From IMG/VR virus record IMGVR_UViG_3300038549_000090, positions 1 through 27,943 of that record: a DNA stretch of 27,943 nucleotides. The stretch is one strand, 5' to 3'. Origin of the DNA: a virus. The notes beneath the pieces were generated by a model. That model was not told where the DNA came from. It saw nothing but the letters and a program-made list of their open reading frames with translations, and ran no database searches. Positions 13,817 through 21,287 of the stretch are shown in pieces (the stretch's first letter is position 1; each line of letters begins with the position of its first letter). The translations under genes and the position numbers were made by a program.

Positions 13817-15316
13817 TCAGTTCGCGGGGAGGTACGCGAACTGCGTCAGCCCGGCCTCGTAGCCGTACGTCTCGTCGGCCGCGGCCTCGGTGGACAGCGC
13901 GATCTTGACGTTCGTGTTCTCGCCGGCGTCGAGCGCGCCGTCGCGCAGCTTGAACGCGGGCATATCGAACAGCAGCACCGCGCCGGTCTCCGAGCTGAGC
14001 GCGACATCGAACGCGCTCGTTGCGTTGTTGCGGATCGCCGCGAGCGGCTTCTCGTCGGTGAAGACCACGGTGGCCTCGAGGTCGGCCATGAACTTTCCGA
14101 ACACGAGCCGCGCCGCGCCGCGCGTGCCCTGCTGCGTCTGCGGCTGCACGTTGTTCGTGATCGTCAGGGTCCAGTCGATCACGTCCGTCGAGATGCCGGT
14201 CTCGTCGGCGTAGTTCGCGATCCGCAGGCGCCGCACCTGATCGGACGTCGGCATGATCGCCGCGCGCTTCGCGGCGCTCGCCGTGCTGGGCCCCGTCGCG
14301 CGCGACGTCGACGGCGCCGAGATGTCGGCGCCGACGAACTCGCACTGCACGGTCACCTTGTCCTGATCCGCGGCGCTGATCGTCGCGGTGTTCAGCGCGC
14401 AGCCGGTGGCCATCGTGTAGAGCGTCGACGACCCGGGGCGCACCTGCGCGAGCTCGAGCGAGTAGGTGCGCTCGAGGTAGTCGGCGCTGATCGACGGCAC
14501 GTGCCGACAGAACGCGCCGAAAAAGATCTGGATCGTCTTGCCCGTGCCCGTGTCGGCGGTCCACGCCTGCGAGCGCCGATCGACGGTGAGCAGGTTCGCG
14601 GCGACGGAGGTGACGCGCGCGAAGCCGCGATCCGCGGCCGTCGCGAAGCCGAGCGCGCCGGGCGACGCGGCCGTGCCGCCGCCGAGCCAGATCCACGATC
14701 CGACCGTGAGCCCGAGCGTCGTGAAGTTCAGCGTCGTCGATCCCAGGTTGCCGCCGGCGTTGACCACGATGTCGGCGGCGCCGCCCTGGACGCCGACGAC
14801 GTAGAGCGCGGCGCCCGCCGGCGGCGACGCCTCGGCGGTGAGCCCCGTGGTCTTGATCTCGGTCGTGGTGCTCGTTCCCGCGAGCACCTTGAGGCCGTTG
14901 TTCGCCGCCGTGGCGAAGCCGTCCGCCCACACGAGCAGCCCGTTGGCCAGATCGCCGCTGGCGGCGACGGTGTATCCCGTCGACGTGACGGCGCTCGGCG
15001 TGTACTTCCACAACTTGCCGCCGGGCGCCTTGAGCGCGCTCGCGAAGATCGAGGGCGCGTGCCGCTCCGTGAAGTACAGCGACAGATCGCTCGTGAACGA
15101 CGGCGACGCCTCGAGCCCCACGATCGCGCCGAGGCGACGCGCGCGGCGAGGCGAGATCGGGTTGGCCGCGACGCTCGACAGGCTCGCGGTCATGCCGTCG
15201 AGCCCACCCTGATTCGGAAGCTCCTCGCTCCAGCCGCTCGTCGGGCTCACGCCGGCGGTGGCCTCGACGACGCTCGAGAGCCCCAGAGACTCGGTGTTGA
15301 CGGCAGCGCTGAACAT
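13817..15316 (-). CDS. Major tail tube protein
   Basis: The 499-residue product has the layout of tail tube proteins of the Phage_TTP_2-like kind. The N-terminus (LGLSSVVEATAGVSPTSGW, residues 11-29) matches the usual 'GxxxExTxGVxPxxG' start. A beta-rich core follows, with YLERTYSLEL near 276 and LTITNNVQPQTQQGTRG near 386-402, and the end reads ETYGYEAGLTQFAYLPAN. The protein is longer than most tube subunits. The extra length (about residues 100-250, Gly/Ala/Thr-rich beta segments such as TLGLTVGSWIWLGGGTA) suggests an inserted domain that could decorate the tube. It lies between the tail terminator and the tail chaperone genes, the expected place. The ATG at 15316 has promoter boxes but no Shine-Dalgarno. 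Confidence 0.85.
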   Translation of the reverse strand: MFSAAVNTESLGLSSVVEATAGVSPTSGWSEELPNQGGLDGMTASLSSVAANPISPRRARRLGAIVGLEASPSFTSDLSLYFTERHAPSIFASALKAPGGKLWKYTPSAVTSTGYTVAASGDLANGLLVWADGFATAANNGLKVLAGTSTTTEIKTTGLTAEASPPAGAALYVVGVQGGAADIVVNAGGNLGSTTLNFTTLGLTVGSWIWLGGGTAASPGALGFATAADRGFARVTSVAANLLTVDRRSQAWTADTGTGKTIQIFFGAFCRHVPSISADYLERTYSLELAQVRPGSSTLYTMATGCALNTATISAADQDKVTVQCEFVGADISAPSTSRATGPSTASAAKRAAIMPTSDQVRRLRIANYADETGISTDVIDWTLTITNNVQPQTQQGTRGAARLVFGKFMADLEATVVFTDEKPLAAIRNNATSAFDVALSSETGAVLLFDMPAFKLRDGALDAGENTNVKIALSTEAAADETYGYEAGLTQFAYLPAN

Positions 15317-15323
15317 GGGGCCG

Positions 15324-15352
15324 ACGATCGCGATCGGCGCGGCGGCGGTCGA
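15324..15352 (-). promoter_or_regulatory. Putative leaderless promoter before the tail tube gene
   Basis: TCGACC (15347-15352), then a 17-base spacer beginning GCCGCC, then GATCGT (15324-15329), then seven bases to ATG at 15316. It lies in the 52-base gap after the tail terminator gene. Confidence 0.55.
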
Positions 15353-15368
15353 ATCGCTACGCGAGGCG

Positions 15369-15794
15369 CTACGCGCGATCCTCGAACCAGAACGGCACCG
15401 TCACGGCGCGGATCGCCCACGCGTCGCGGCGACCCGGCGCGCTCGAGCTCGCGCGCAGGTGCACGGCCCCGCCCGCGGCGGGGAGCAGCGTCCGCAGCTC
15501 GAGCACGGCGCGCGCGTGCCCTGCGAGCACCAGGAGCGCCGCGTCGCCCTCGCCGAGCGCCCTGAACAGCGTCACGACGACCACGCCGGTGCAGGTCACG
15601 CGGCGGCTGCCCGCGGGGCCGAGCGTCGCGAGCTGGCGCTGGATCGGCCCCGTGGCGACGTGCGCCCAGCTCGCCGCGGACTCGGGCGGCGCGTAGATCT
15701 CGCCCCCGAACGCGTACGGCACGGCGGGGGCGAGCGTCGGCCACGTCGTGCGCCAGCGGTCCGCGATCGCCTCGACGGCGTCGGCCTCGGTCAC
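15369..15794 (-). CDS. Tail terminator protein (DUF4128 / gpU-like)
   Basis: The 141-residue product starts at a GTG that overlaps the upstream stop by four bases (GTGA). The N-terminal helix (TEADAVEAIADRWRTTWPTL) followed by alternating strands (SRRVTCTGVVVVTLFRALGE, AVLELRTLLPA) fits small tail terminator proteins that cap the tube at the neck. The end (AIRAVTVPFWFEDRA) is the usual final strand. Its place between the gp10-like neck gene and the tail tube supports the role. The family assignment is by pattern, not by search. Confidence 0.72.
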   Translation of the reverse strand: MTEADAVEAIADRWRTTWPTLAPAVPYAFGGEIYAPPESAASWAHVATGPIQRQLATLGPAGSRRVTCTGVVVVTLFRALGEGDAALLVLAGHARAVLELRTLLPAAGGAVHLRASSSAPGRRDAWAIRAVTVPFWFEDRA

Positions 15795-16192
15795 AGCACG
15801 ACCTCGCGCACGGCCACCGCGGCCGCGACCGTGGCGATCGCGGCGTCGGCGGCGTCCTCGAGGAAGTTCGCCGGAGCCTGCGGGCTGTGCCCGCGATTCA
15901 GGCGCGCGACGTAGCGCACGTGGTTGGTCACGTACGCGTCGGCCGTCGCGTCCGCGCTCGCGATCAGCGTGGCGGCGCCCACCGCCTTTGCGGCCTCCGC
16001 GCTGCCGACGTCGTCGCCGTCCTGCACCGGCGCGGGCGCGCTGAGCGACGGGATCGTGTTGGCGCGCGCCCACCCGGTGTCGACCGGCATGCGCTCGTCG
16101 ATGTTCGCGGCGATCTCGAGCGCGAGCGCGTTGCGCACGCGCGCGAACTCGCGGCCGAGCCGCGCGCGAAGCTGATCGCCCTGGCTGCTCAC
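15791..16192 (-). CDS. HK97 gp10-like neck / head-tail protein
   Basis: The 133-residue product carries the signature of the family: an N-terminal helix (RLGREFARVRNALALEIA), then IDERMPVDTGWARANTIPS, and later YVTNHVRYVARLNRGHS with a PANFLEDA end. These proteins act at the head-tail interface, and the 'PVDTGxxRxS' and 'Y....EfG' motifs are typical. The GTG at 16192 is preferred over a TTG at 16228 because promoter boxes (TTGACC, 17 bases, GACCGT) end 7 bases before it; the gap of 35 bases after the previous gene plus these boxes leaves no other ribosome site. The next gene overlaps by GTGA. Confidence 0.8.
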   Translation of the reverse strand: MSSQGDQLRARLGREFARVRNALALEIAANIDERMPVDTGWARANTIPSLSAPAPVQDGDDVGSAEAAKAVGAATLIASADATADAYVTNHVRYVARLNRGHSPQAPANFLEDAADAAIATVAAAVAVREVVL

Positions 16193-16199
16193 GCGCTCG

Positions 16200-16228
16200 A
16201 CGGTCGGTCGGCGCGGAGCGGCGGTCAA
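16200..16228 (-). promoter_or_regulatory. Putative leaderless promoter before the gp10-like gene
   Basis: TTGACC (16223-16228), the best match to the classic -35 sequence, then 17 bases starting GCCGCT, then GACCGT (16200-16205), then seven bases to GTG at 16192. Confidence 0.58.
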
Positions 16229-16230
16229 GG

Positions 16231-16455
16231 TCAGCGGCGCTTGCCGGCCCGCGCGGTCGCGGTGGTCGTGGGCAGCGTGTCGATCTGACAGGCCACCCAG
16301 AGCTGCAGGAGGTCGTACTCGGACAGCCCGCACTCGCGCCACGGGACCACATCGCCGCGCACGAGCTTGTGCGGGCCGACGGGCAGCGCCTCGCACGCGA
16401 CGACCACGCGCGCGCCGGCGTCGAACGGAGCGCGCGCGGCGCCGCTCGGGGTCAC
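16231..16455 (-). CDS. Small head/neck-region protein, unknown
   Basis: The 74-residue product starts at a GTG that overlaps the capsid gene stop (GTGA), so it is coupled to capsid translation. It has a beta-like N-terminal half (ARVVVACEALPVGPHKLVRG), an acidic helical middle (CGLSEYDLLQLWVAC) and a basic end (ARAGKRR). I do not recognise a family. Position between capsid and neck genes suggests a head completion or connector accessory part. Confidence 0.6.
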   Translation of the reverse strand: MTPSGAARAPFDAGARVVVACEALPVGPHKLVRGDVVPWRECGLSEYDLLQLWVACQIDTLPTTTATARAGKRR

Positions 16456-17546
16456 GGCGTGACCAGACCCGAGAAGTACGTGCCGCAGGTGGGCGTCACG
16501 ATCTCGAAGCCCTGGAACACGTCGACCACGTGCGTCCACGAGCCGAGCGGACCCGCGAGCTCGTCGCGCACGCGCCGCACGCTGACACCGTCGGCGACGG
16601 CGGCCGTCCAGACGGGGCGACAGAACGCCGGCGGCTGCGGCGTCGAGCGCGTCATCGCCGCCACCGCGTCGGTCTGGCCGATCGACGGGTTCACGAACAG
16701 CAGCGCGTCGTCGGCCGGAACGATCGGCGTGTTGGTGTACACGCTCTGATCGCTGGTCTTCGCCGCGCTGTTGTAGACGGCGGAGCTCGCTCCGCACCAC
16801 GCGATGCCGAGGAGCCGCGCGATCTCGTCCATGCTCGCCTGCCGCGCCATCCCGACGATGGCATTGCCGATCGCGCCGCCGGCGAGGCCGACGATCTGCG
16901 ACTTCACCTTTGCCGAGTTGCGCAGCTTGTGCGCGAGGCGGTTGCCGAACGCGATCCCCATCTGCGACGGGTCGGCGCCGGTGAGCAGCGAGAGGATCCG
17001 GATCTCGTCGGTGAACGCCTCGATCGGATCCGCCGACGCGTTGTCGACGTAGAGCCGGTTCTTCGCCGTGGCGGATCCGGTCGTGTCGGAGCTCGCGCCC
17101 GTGACGACCCGATACCAGTTGCCCGCGACGAACAGCTTCGCCGCCATGCGCCGCTCGAGGTGGAGCAGCGCCTTGTAGGCGAGGAGCGACGGGATCATCT
17201 CCGACGGATCGATCTCGACGTCGCTGGCCGCGGCCTCGGCGTCGTTCAGATCGTACGCGAGCGAGCGCGCGTCCGTCGAGTAGGTCTGGTACGAGTGCCG
17301 CCACCCGGCCTTCGCGGGCCGCGACTCGGGGCCGCGCACCTGCATCTCGTCGCGGTTGATGTCCGCGATCGAGAAGACCGGGTACGTGCCGCTCGGCTTG
17401 AGGACGGGCAGCCGCGGCACCATCGTCGTCGCGATGAACCGGGCGTCCGACTGCATGCGCCGCACGGCGACGCCGGTCATCGGGACATCGACGTAGCGCT
17501 GACCGTAGAGCGCCGACGTCTTGCGGAGGTTCTGCAGGATGCTCAT
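16452..17546 (-). CDS. Major capsid protein
   Basis: The 364-residue product matches the pattern of a group of phage capsid proteins with probable HK97 fold. It has an N-terminal segment with RFIATTMVPRLPVLKPSGTY, then FSIADINRDEMQVRGPESRP, a YSTDARSLAYDLNDAE segment near residues 91-106, and the helix LLAYKALLHLERRMAAKLF (about 122-140). The rest includes a DEIRILSLLTG helix and a final beta region (DVFQGFEIVTPTCGTYFSG). A GAGGGAG ribosome site lies 6 bases before the ATG at 17546. A perfect 16-base palindrome lies just upstream. It follows the protease-scaffold and decoration genes, as is usual for capsid modules. Confidence 0.88.
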   Translation of the reverse strand: MSILQNLRKTSALYGQRYVDVPMTGVAVRRMQSDARFIATTMVPRLPVLKPSGTYPVFSIADINRDEMQVRGPESRPAKAGWRHSYQTYSTDARSLAYDLNDAEAAASDVEIDPSEMIPSLLAYKALLHLERRMAAKLFVAGNWYRVVTGASSDTTGSATAKNRLYVDNASADPIEAFTDEIRILSLLTGADPSQMGIAFGNRLAHKLRNSAKVKSQIVGLAGGAIGNAIVGMARQASMDEIARLLGIAWCGASSAVYNSAAKTSDQSVYTNTPIVPADDALLFVNPSIGQTDAVAAMTRSTPQPPAFCRPVWTAAVADGVSVRRVRDELAGPLGSWTHVVDVFQGFEIVTPTCGTYFSGLVTP

Positions 17547-17563
17547 GTCGTTCTCCCTCGTCG

Positions 17564-17579
17564 GCGCGCCTAGGCGCGC
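17564..17579 (-). other. Perfect 16-base palindrome between decoration and capsid genes
   Basis: GCGCGCCTAGGCGCGC contains the TAG stop of the upstream gene and lies 17 bases before the capsid ATG. In RNA it could form a short GC hairpin that shields or punctuates the message. It could also be chance in GC-rich DNA. Confidence 0.45.
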
Positions 17580-18319
17580 TTGATCCCGTAGACGAAGACC
17601 TTGCAGGCGGCGTTGCCGCCGGCCTTCGCGATCGACGCGCGCAGCGTGCCGCCCGCGTCGATCGTGCTCGCGGCGTCGTCGATCGTCGTCGCGCGCGCGA
17701 GGGTCGTGTCGGCGATGTTCAGCGACAGCGCGCCGGTGATCGCCGTCGACGCGTTCTTGATCGTGACGGTGTTGGCCGCGCCGCCGGCCGTCGACGTCTT
17801 CATCGCGACGACGTCGATCACCTCGATCTTGTCGGTGATGACGAGGTCGTAGTCGGCGCTCGCCGCATCGGCGATCGAGAACACGTGCACGACGGGGGTC
17901 CCCGGCGCGACGTTGTTGTCGGCGACGTTCGACGCGATCGGGGCCGCGCTCGACGGGAACCGGATCCGGCGGTACTCGCCGGCGGCACCGGCGGCGTCGA
18001 CGGCGTAGGCGTTGACGACGTCGCCGGCGCCGGCCGTGACGGCCCGCCCCTGTGCGTCGGTCGTCAGCGCCGCGTTGGCCGCGTAGGCCGCGCCCGCCTC
18101 GACGATCGGCAGGCGATCGATGTAGAGATCGACCGCGTCGCCGGCGGCGGGAGTGCGCTTGTAGTGCGCGCCGATCACGCCGCCGGCGCGCTCGCCCGCG
18201 ACGGAGCAGACGTTGATCCCGCTCGACGTGAACTTGCCGAAGCGGAAGAGCTTCGCCGAAAGGTCGGCTGCCGCGGGGAGCCCGACCGGGATGGTGCTGG
18301 TGTCGATGTTCGCGCTCAT
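17570..18319 (-). CDS. Probable capsid decoration or head-stabilising protein (DUF2190-like)
   Basis: The 249-residue product is rich in Ala, Gly, Thr and Val, with few charged residues and alternating strands. The N-terminal half (DAVDLYIDRLPIVEAGAAY, then AVTAGAGDVVNAYAVDAAGA) resembles DUF2190-type capsid-associated proteins, which often read 'G..v.v......a.aG....G......a.......A...aaAG'. The second half is another beta-rich region (VIDVVAMKTSTAGGAANTVT) that ends in VFVYGIKRA. The ATG at 18319 has a GGAAGGA ribosome site 11 bases before it. It sits between the protease-scaffold and capsid genes, the usual site for a decoration protein. Confidence 0.68.
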   Translation of the reverse strand: MSANIDTSTIPVGLPAAADLSAKLFRFGKFTSSGINVCSVAGERAGGVIGAHYKRTPAAGDAVDLYIDRLPIVEAGAAYAANAALTTDAQGRAVTAGAGDVVNAYAVDAAGAAGEYRRIRFPSSAAPIASNVADNNVAPGTPVVHVFSIADAASADYDLVITDKIEVIDVVAMKTSTAGGAANTVTIKNASTAITGALSLNIADTTLARATTIDDAASTIDAGGTLRASIAKAGGNAACKVFVYGIKRA

Positions 18320-18339
18320 GATCTCTGGTCCTTCCTGCG

Positions 18340-19902
18340 CTACGACGTGAAGCCCTGCGCGCGCTCGTACGCCTGGTAGAGGCGCTTGCCCTCCGACGTC
18401 TTGAGCGCGCGCTCCATCGCCTCGTTCTCGTCGGCGATCTTGTTGTCGGCGGCAAACTTCTCGACGAAGTTCGCCAGGTCGACGCCCGCGTTGCCGCTCG
18501 CGGACGCGGCGCCGAAGTCGGCGCCGTCGACGGTGCGCGCGTGGCCCGGGTTGTGGCCGTGCGCGCGCATCGTCTCGCCGATCGCGGCGTCGGCGGCCTT
18601 GAGCGCCTCGACGGCCGTCTTGCGCACCGCCTCGTCGGCGATCGCCTCGACGGCGCGGAGCAGCGGGACGCGGGCGTCCTTCGCGAAGGACGCGAGCGTC
18701 GCGTCGGCGCGCTTCGCGAGCTCGACCGCCTCGCGCGCGTCGCGCTCCGCCTTGGCGATCTTGGTCGCCTCGTCGGCCCGCTTCGCGAGCTGCAGCGTCA
18801 CCTCGCCGTGGCTCTTGCGGATCTCGAGACCGTCGCTCGTCGTGTACACGACGGCATCGGCGGCCTTGGCCGCGACGACCGCGTTCTCGCGATCGGCGGG
18901 CGTCATCGCGTCGAACACGTCGACGGTGGCCCCGGTGAGGGTGGCGCGGTGCGCCTTCTGGGCGTCGGTCATGCTCGCCAGCGCGAGCGCGGCGGCGAGC
19001 TGCTTCTTGAGGCTGGCGATTTCGTCCATGCTCGCGACCTTCGAGGTCGGCTGAGCGGTGGTCGAATTCGCCGTCACGACGAGCCGCGACGACACCGCGG
19101 CGCTGGTCTGCGCGATCTCGTGCGTGTGGTTCGCGACCTCGCCGATCACGACGACCCCGCCGTCGCGGATCCACGGGTGGCTGTGCCAGCCGCCCTCTTC
19201 GACGCCCGGCAGGTTCTCCGAGCTCGTGAACCCGCTCGCCGCGTCGTCGATCCCGTAGACGATGTGCGTGTGACCCTGCACAGCCGACGTCAGCGCCGCG
19301 GTCTTGCCGACGTGCGCGGCGACGAGCGCGGCGTTGCTCGCGCGCGCTTCGCCGCTCGCCGACGACGCCGCCGTCTTCGTCGACGGAGCGGGTGCGCGCC
19401 ATCCGAGTCCCTCGATCGAGACCCCCGTGTACTCGCCGCTCTTGATCTTCGCGAGCACGTCGGGCGCGGGCTTGATCCCGACCATGAACCCCGACTTGCC
19501 GCCGGTGTCGAAGCCGAACGCCTTCGCGATCTCCGCGGTCATCGGCATGCCGAAGACCACGGTCCCCGTCGCGTCGCCGTCGTGCATCTCGTCGGAGGCG
19601 CGACACGTCGACATGAAGTCGGCGCAGACCTTCACGACGTCGGTCTCGACGATGTGATCGCCGTGGAGGTCGTAGTACGGCTCGCCGTTCACGGTGGACG
19701 TGAACGCCCAGAAGAACGCCACGCCGATCTCGTCGTCGACCTTCACGACGCGCGCGACGGTCGACCCGCTCGCCTCGGCCGCGCCGTTGACGCCGCGCTT
19801 GATCAGCAGCGTCGTCGCGTGCTCCTGCGCGGGGACGTCGACGACGGAGACGAACGAGAGCTTCGCGAGCTGGAGCTTGTGCTTGGGCTTGGGGGCGGCC
19901 AT
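18340..19902 (-). CDS. Prohead protease (XkdF-like) fused to capsid scaffold
   Basis: The 520-residue product joins two functions. Residues 15-165 follow the XkdF-type serine protease: YYDLHGDHI (76-84), the SDEMHDGD block with likely catalytic His107, and KSGEYTGVSIEG (154-165) with likely catalytic Ser162. Residues 205-262 form an unusual His-rich stretch (GHTHIVYG, GGWHSHPWI, NHTHEI). Residues 290-470 are helical and coiled-coil-like (MDEIASLKKQLAAALAL, KRADEATKIAKAERDAREA), typical of scaffold cores, and the end is a short helical domain (LYQAYERAQG). In such phages the protease cleaves the scaffold and capsid N-termini during head maturation. The ATG at 19902 carries promoter boxes and has no Shine-Dalgarno. 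Confidence 0.8.
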   Translation of the reverse strand: MAAPKPKHKLQLAKLSFVSVVDVPAQEHATTLLIKRGVNGAAEASGSTVARVVKVDDEIGVAFFWAFTSTVNGEPYYDLHGDHIVETDVVKVCADFMSTCRASDEMHDGDATGTVVFGMPMTAEIAKAFGFDTGGKSGFMVGIKPAPDVLAKIKSGEYTGVSIEGLGWRAPAPSTKTAASSASGEARASNAALVAAHVGKTAALTSAVQGHTHIVYGIDDAASGFTSSENLPGVEEGGWHSHPWIRDGGVVVIGEVANHTHEIAQTSAAVSSRLVVTANSTTAQPTSKVASMDEIASLKKQLAAALALASMTDAQKAHRATLTGATVDVFDAMTPADRENAVVAAKAADAVVYTTSDGLEIRKSHGEVTLQLAKRADEATKIAKAERDAREAVELAKRADATLASFAKDARVPLLRAVEAIADEAVRKTAVEALKAADAAIGETMRAHGHNPGHARTVDGADFGAASASGNAGVDLANFVEKFAADNKIADENEAMERALKTSEGKRLYQAYERAQGFTS

Positions 19903-19908
19903 GGCGCG

Positions 19909-19937
19909 ACGGTGGCGCCCGCTACGGCGGAGGTCGA
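19909..19937 (-). promoter_or_regulatory. Putative leaderless promoter before the protease-scaffold gene
   Basis: TCGACC (19932-19937), then 17 bases starting TCCGCC, then CACCGT (19909-19914), then six bases to ATG at 19902. Its -35-like box abuts that of a divergent promoter at 19939. Confidence 0.55.
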
Positions 19938-19938
19938 T

Positions 19939-19967
19939 TCGCCCGCCGCGGCACTGCGCGCGAGACG
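19939..19967 (+). promoter_or_regulatory. Putative divergent leaderless promoter before the secreted-protein gene
   Basis: TCGCCC (19939-19944), then 17 bases starting GCCGCG, then GAGACG (19962-19967), then six bases to ATG at 19974. It is a weaker match (one change in each key box), but strand, spacing and distance fit the others. With the minus-strand box it forms GGTCGA-T-TCGCCC, a near palindrome. Confidence 0.42.
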
Positions 19968-19973
19968 AGCGGG

Positions 19974-20333
19974 ATGCGTTCCCTCCTCGCGATCACGATC
20001 CTTCTCGTCGTCTCCTCCGTCGCCGTCGCGCTGCCGCCCGGCGAGGGCGACCCCGAGCCGTGCGACTACGACGACGGGTGCGGCTCGCCCGGCGACGCCG
20101 ACGAGCTCCCCGACGCGCCGCCGCCGAGCTGCTTCACGCCGATCCTGTGGACGCAGGACTGCGCGCACTGGGGGATCCCGCAGCCAGAGATCGCCTGCTA
20201 CCTCGACGGTCCGTACGCGTGCTGCCACACCGCCTTCGGCTACCTCGAGTGCATCGAGCTGCACGACGATCGCTACGACGAGCCGCTCTGCCCCGGGCTG
20301 CCGGGTCGCCCGTTCTGGCCCTGCACGCCGTAG
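19974..20333 (+). CDS. Small Cys-rich secreted protein, inserted against the structural operon (moron)
   Basis: The 119-residue product has a Sec-type signal peptide (MRSLLAITILLVVSSVAVA, with cleavage likely after AVA at residue 19). The mature part is acidic, rich in Pro, and has ten Cys, including a CC pair (YACCHT). No lipobox is visible. I do not recognise a named family. The gene starts 71 bases from the divergent protease-scaffold gene, and its TAG lies two bases from the convergent MuF-like gene stop. Length, orientation and end spacing are the same as for the lipoprotein gene at 3003-3362. An exported product that alters the host envelope during lysogeny is a possible role, but only from context. 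Confidence 0.72.
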   Translation: MRSLLAITILLVVSSVAVALPPGEGDPEPCDYDDGCGSPGDADELPDAPPPSCFTPILWTQDCAHWGIPQPEIACYLDGPYACCHTAFGYLECIELHDDRYDEPLCPGLPGRPFWPCTP

Positions 20334-20335
20334 GG

Positions 20336-21283
20336 CTACGCAAGGCGCAGCCGCGTCGTGCGCTTGCAGCGGCAGTTGGCCCGCTCCTCGATCGGCGCGA
20401 GCGGATCGCCCGGGAAGCGCAGCAGCGCGCCGCTGGGCGACGCGAACGGCTCGCCGTGACCGCGCTCCTGCCCGGACATCTCCGCGTGCGTGTCGCGCGT
20501 GCGCGCGCCCGGCGTCGCGAGCCAGGTGTGGACGAGCCGTGCAGCGTCGACCCCGCCGGCGTCCACGGCTTGCTGGAGCCCCTCGTCGGCGCCCTGGTGC
20601 ACGGCGGCCAACGCCTCGGTGCGCGCGATCGTGCGCGCGCGAAACGCGACGTAGCGCTCGTGGTAGCGCGCGACCATCTCGTCGATCTTCGACGACGAGA
20701 GCGCCTCGCCCGCCGCCGCGGCGCGACGGAGCGCTCGGTCGTAGCGGCGATCGCGCAGGTCGCGCGCGAGTGCGGCGGCGGCGTCACCCTCCTCGAGCGC
20801 GCGACGGTAAGTGAGCACGTGGCCGGCCTGCGTGGGCGTCAGGCCGATCGTGTCGTGGAGGTCGCGTGCGATCGAGACCGGGTTCTCGCCGCGGGCCACG
20901 CCGTGGAGCAGCACGACGCGCACGACCTCCCGCGCCTCCGACGTGATCCCGCCGCGGAGCTCGAGCGCGGTGCGGCGCACCCACGCCGCGGCCCGGGCGT
21001 TGCCGGCGTCGTAGCTGATCAGCCGATCGCCGATCTGCGCGTCGAGCCAGGCCGCCGCGGCCTCGGCGCCGCGCCCGTAGCCCGCCACGACCCGGGACGC
21101 CACCCGCGCCGCGGCGTCCTCGATCCCGAGCAGGATCGCGGCGGGCGCAGAGCTCGTGGCGATCCGATCGGCGAGCTCGCCCGGCGGGTTCTGCGCGACG
21201 ATCCAGCGCGCGGCGTCGCGCCACTCCACGCCAAGCTCGCGCTCGACGGCATCGAGGACCCGCTCGATCTCGTCGTCGCTCAC
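20336..21283 (-). CDS. MuF-like minor head / head morphogenesis protein (SPP1 gp7 family)
   Basis: The 315-residue product has the C-terminal MuF-type signature: ARTIARTEALAAVHQGADEG (residues 217-236), then HTWLATPGARTRDTHAEMSG and a GALLRFPGDPLAPIEERANC end with CRCKR. The N-terminal 200 residues are helical (DEIERVLDAVERELGVEW; GNARAAAWVRRTALELRGGI). Such proteins sit inside the head near the portal and help assembly or are ejected with DNA. The GTG at 21283 lies four bases after the upstream stop, with a GAGGA ribosome site. It follows portal and connector genes, as in Mu- and SPP1-like heads. Confidence 0.85.
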   Translation of the reverse strand: MSDDEIERVLDAVERELGVEWRDAARWIVAQNPPGELADRIATSSAPAAILLGIEDAAARVASRVVAGYGRGAEAAAAWLDAQIGDRLISYDAGNARAAAWVRRTALELRGGITSEAREVVRVVLLHGVARGENPVSIARDLHDTIGLTPTQAGHVLTYRRALEEGDAAAALARDLRDRRYDRALRRAAAAGEALSSSKIDEMVARYHERYVAFRARTIARTEALAAVHQGADEGLQQAVDAGGVDAARLVHTWLATPGARTRDTHAEMSGQERGHGEPFASPSGALLRFPGDPLAPIEERANCRCKRTTRLRLA

Positions 21284-21287
21284 GTCC

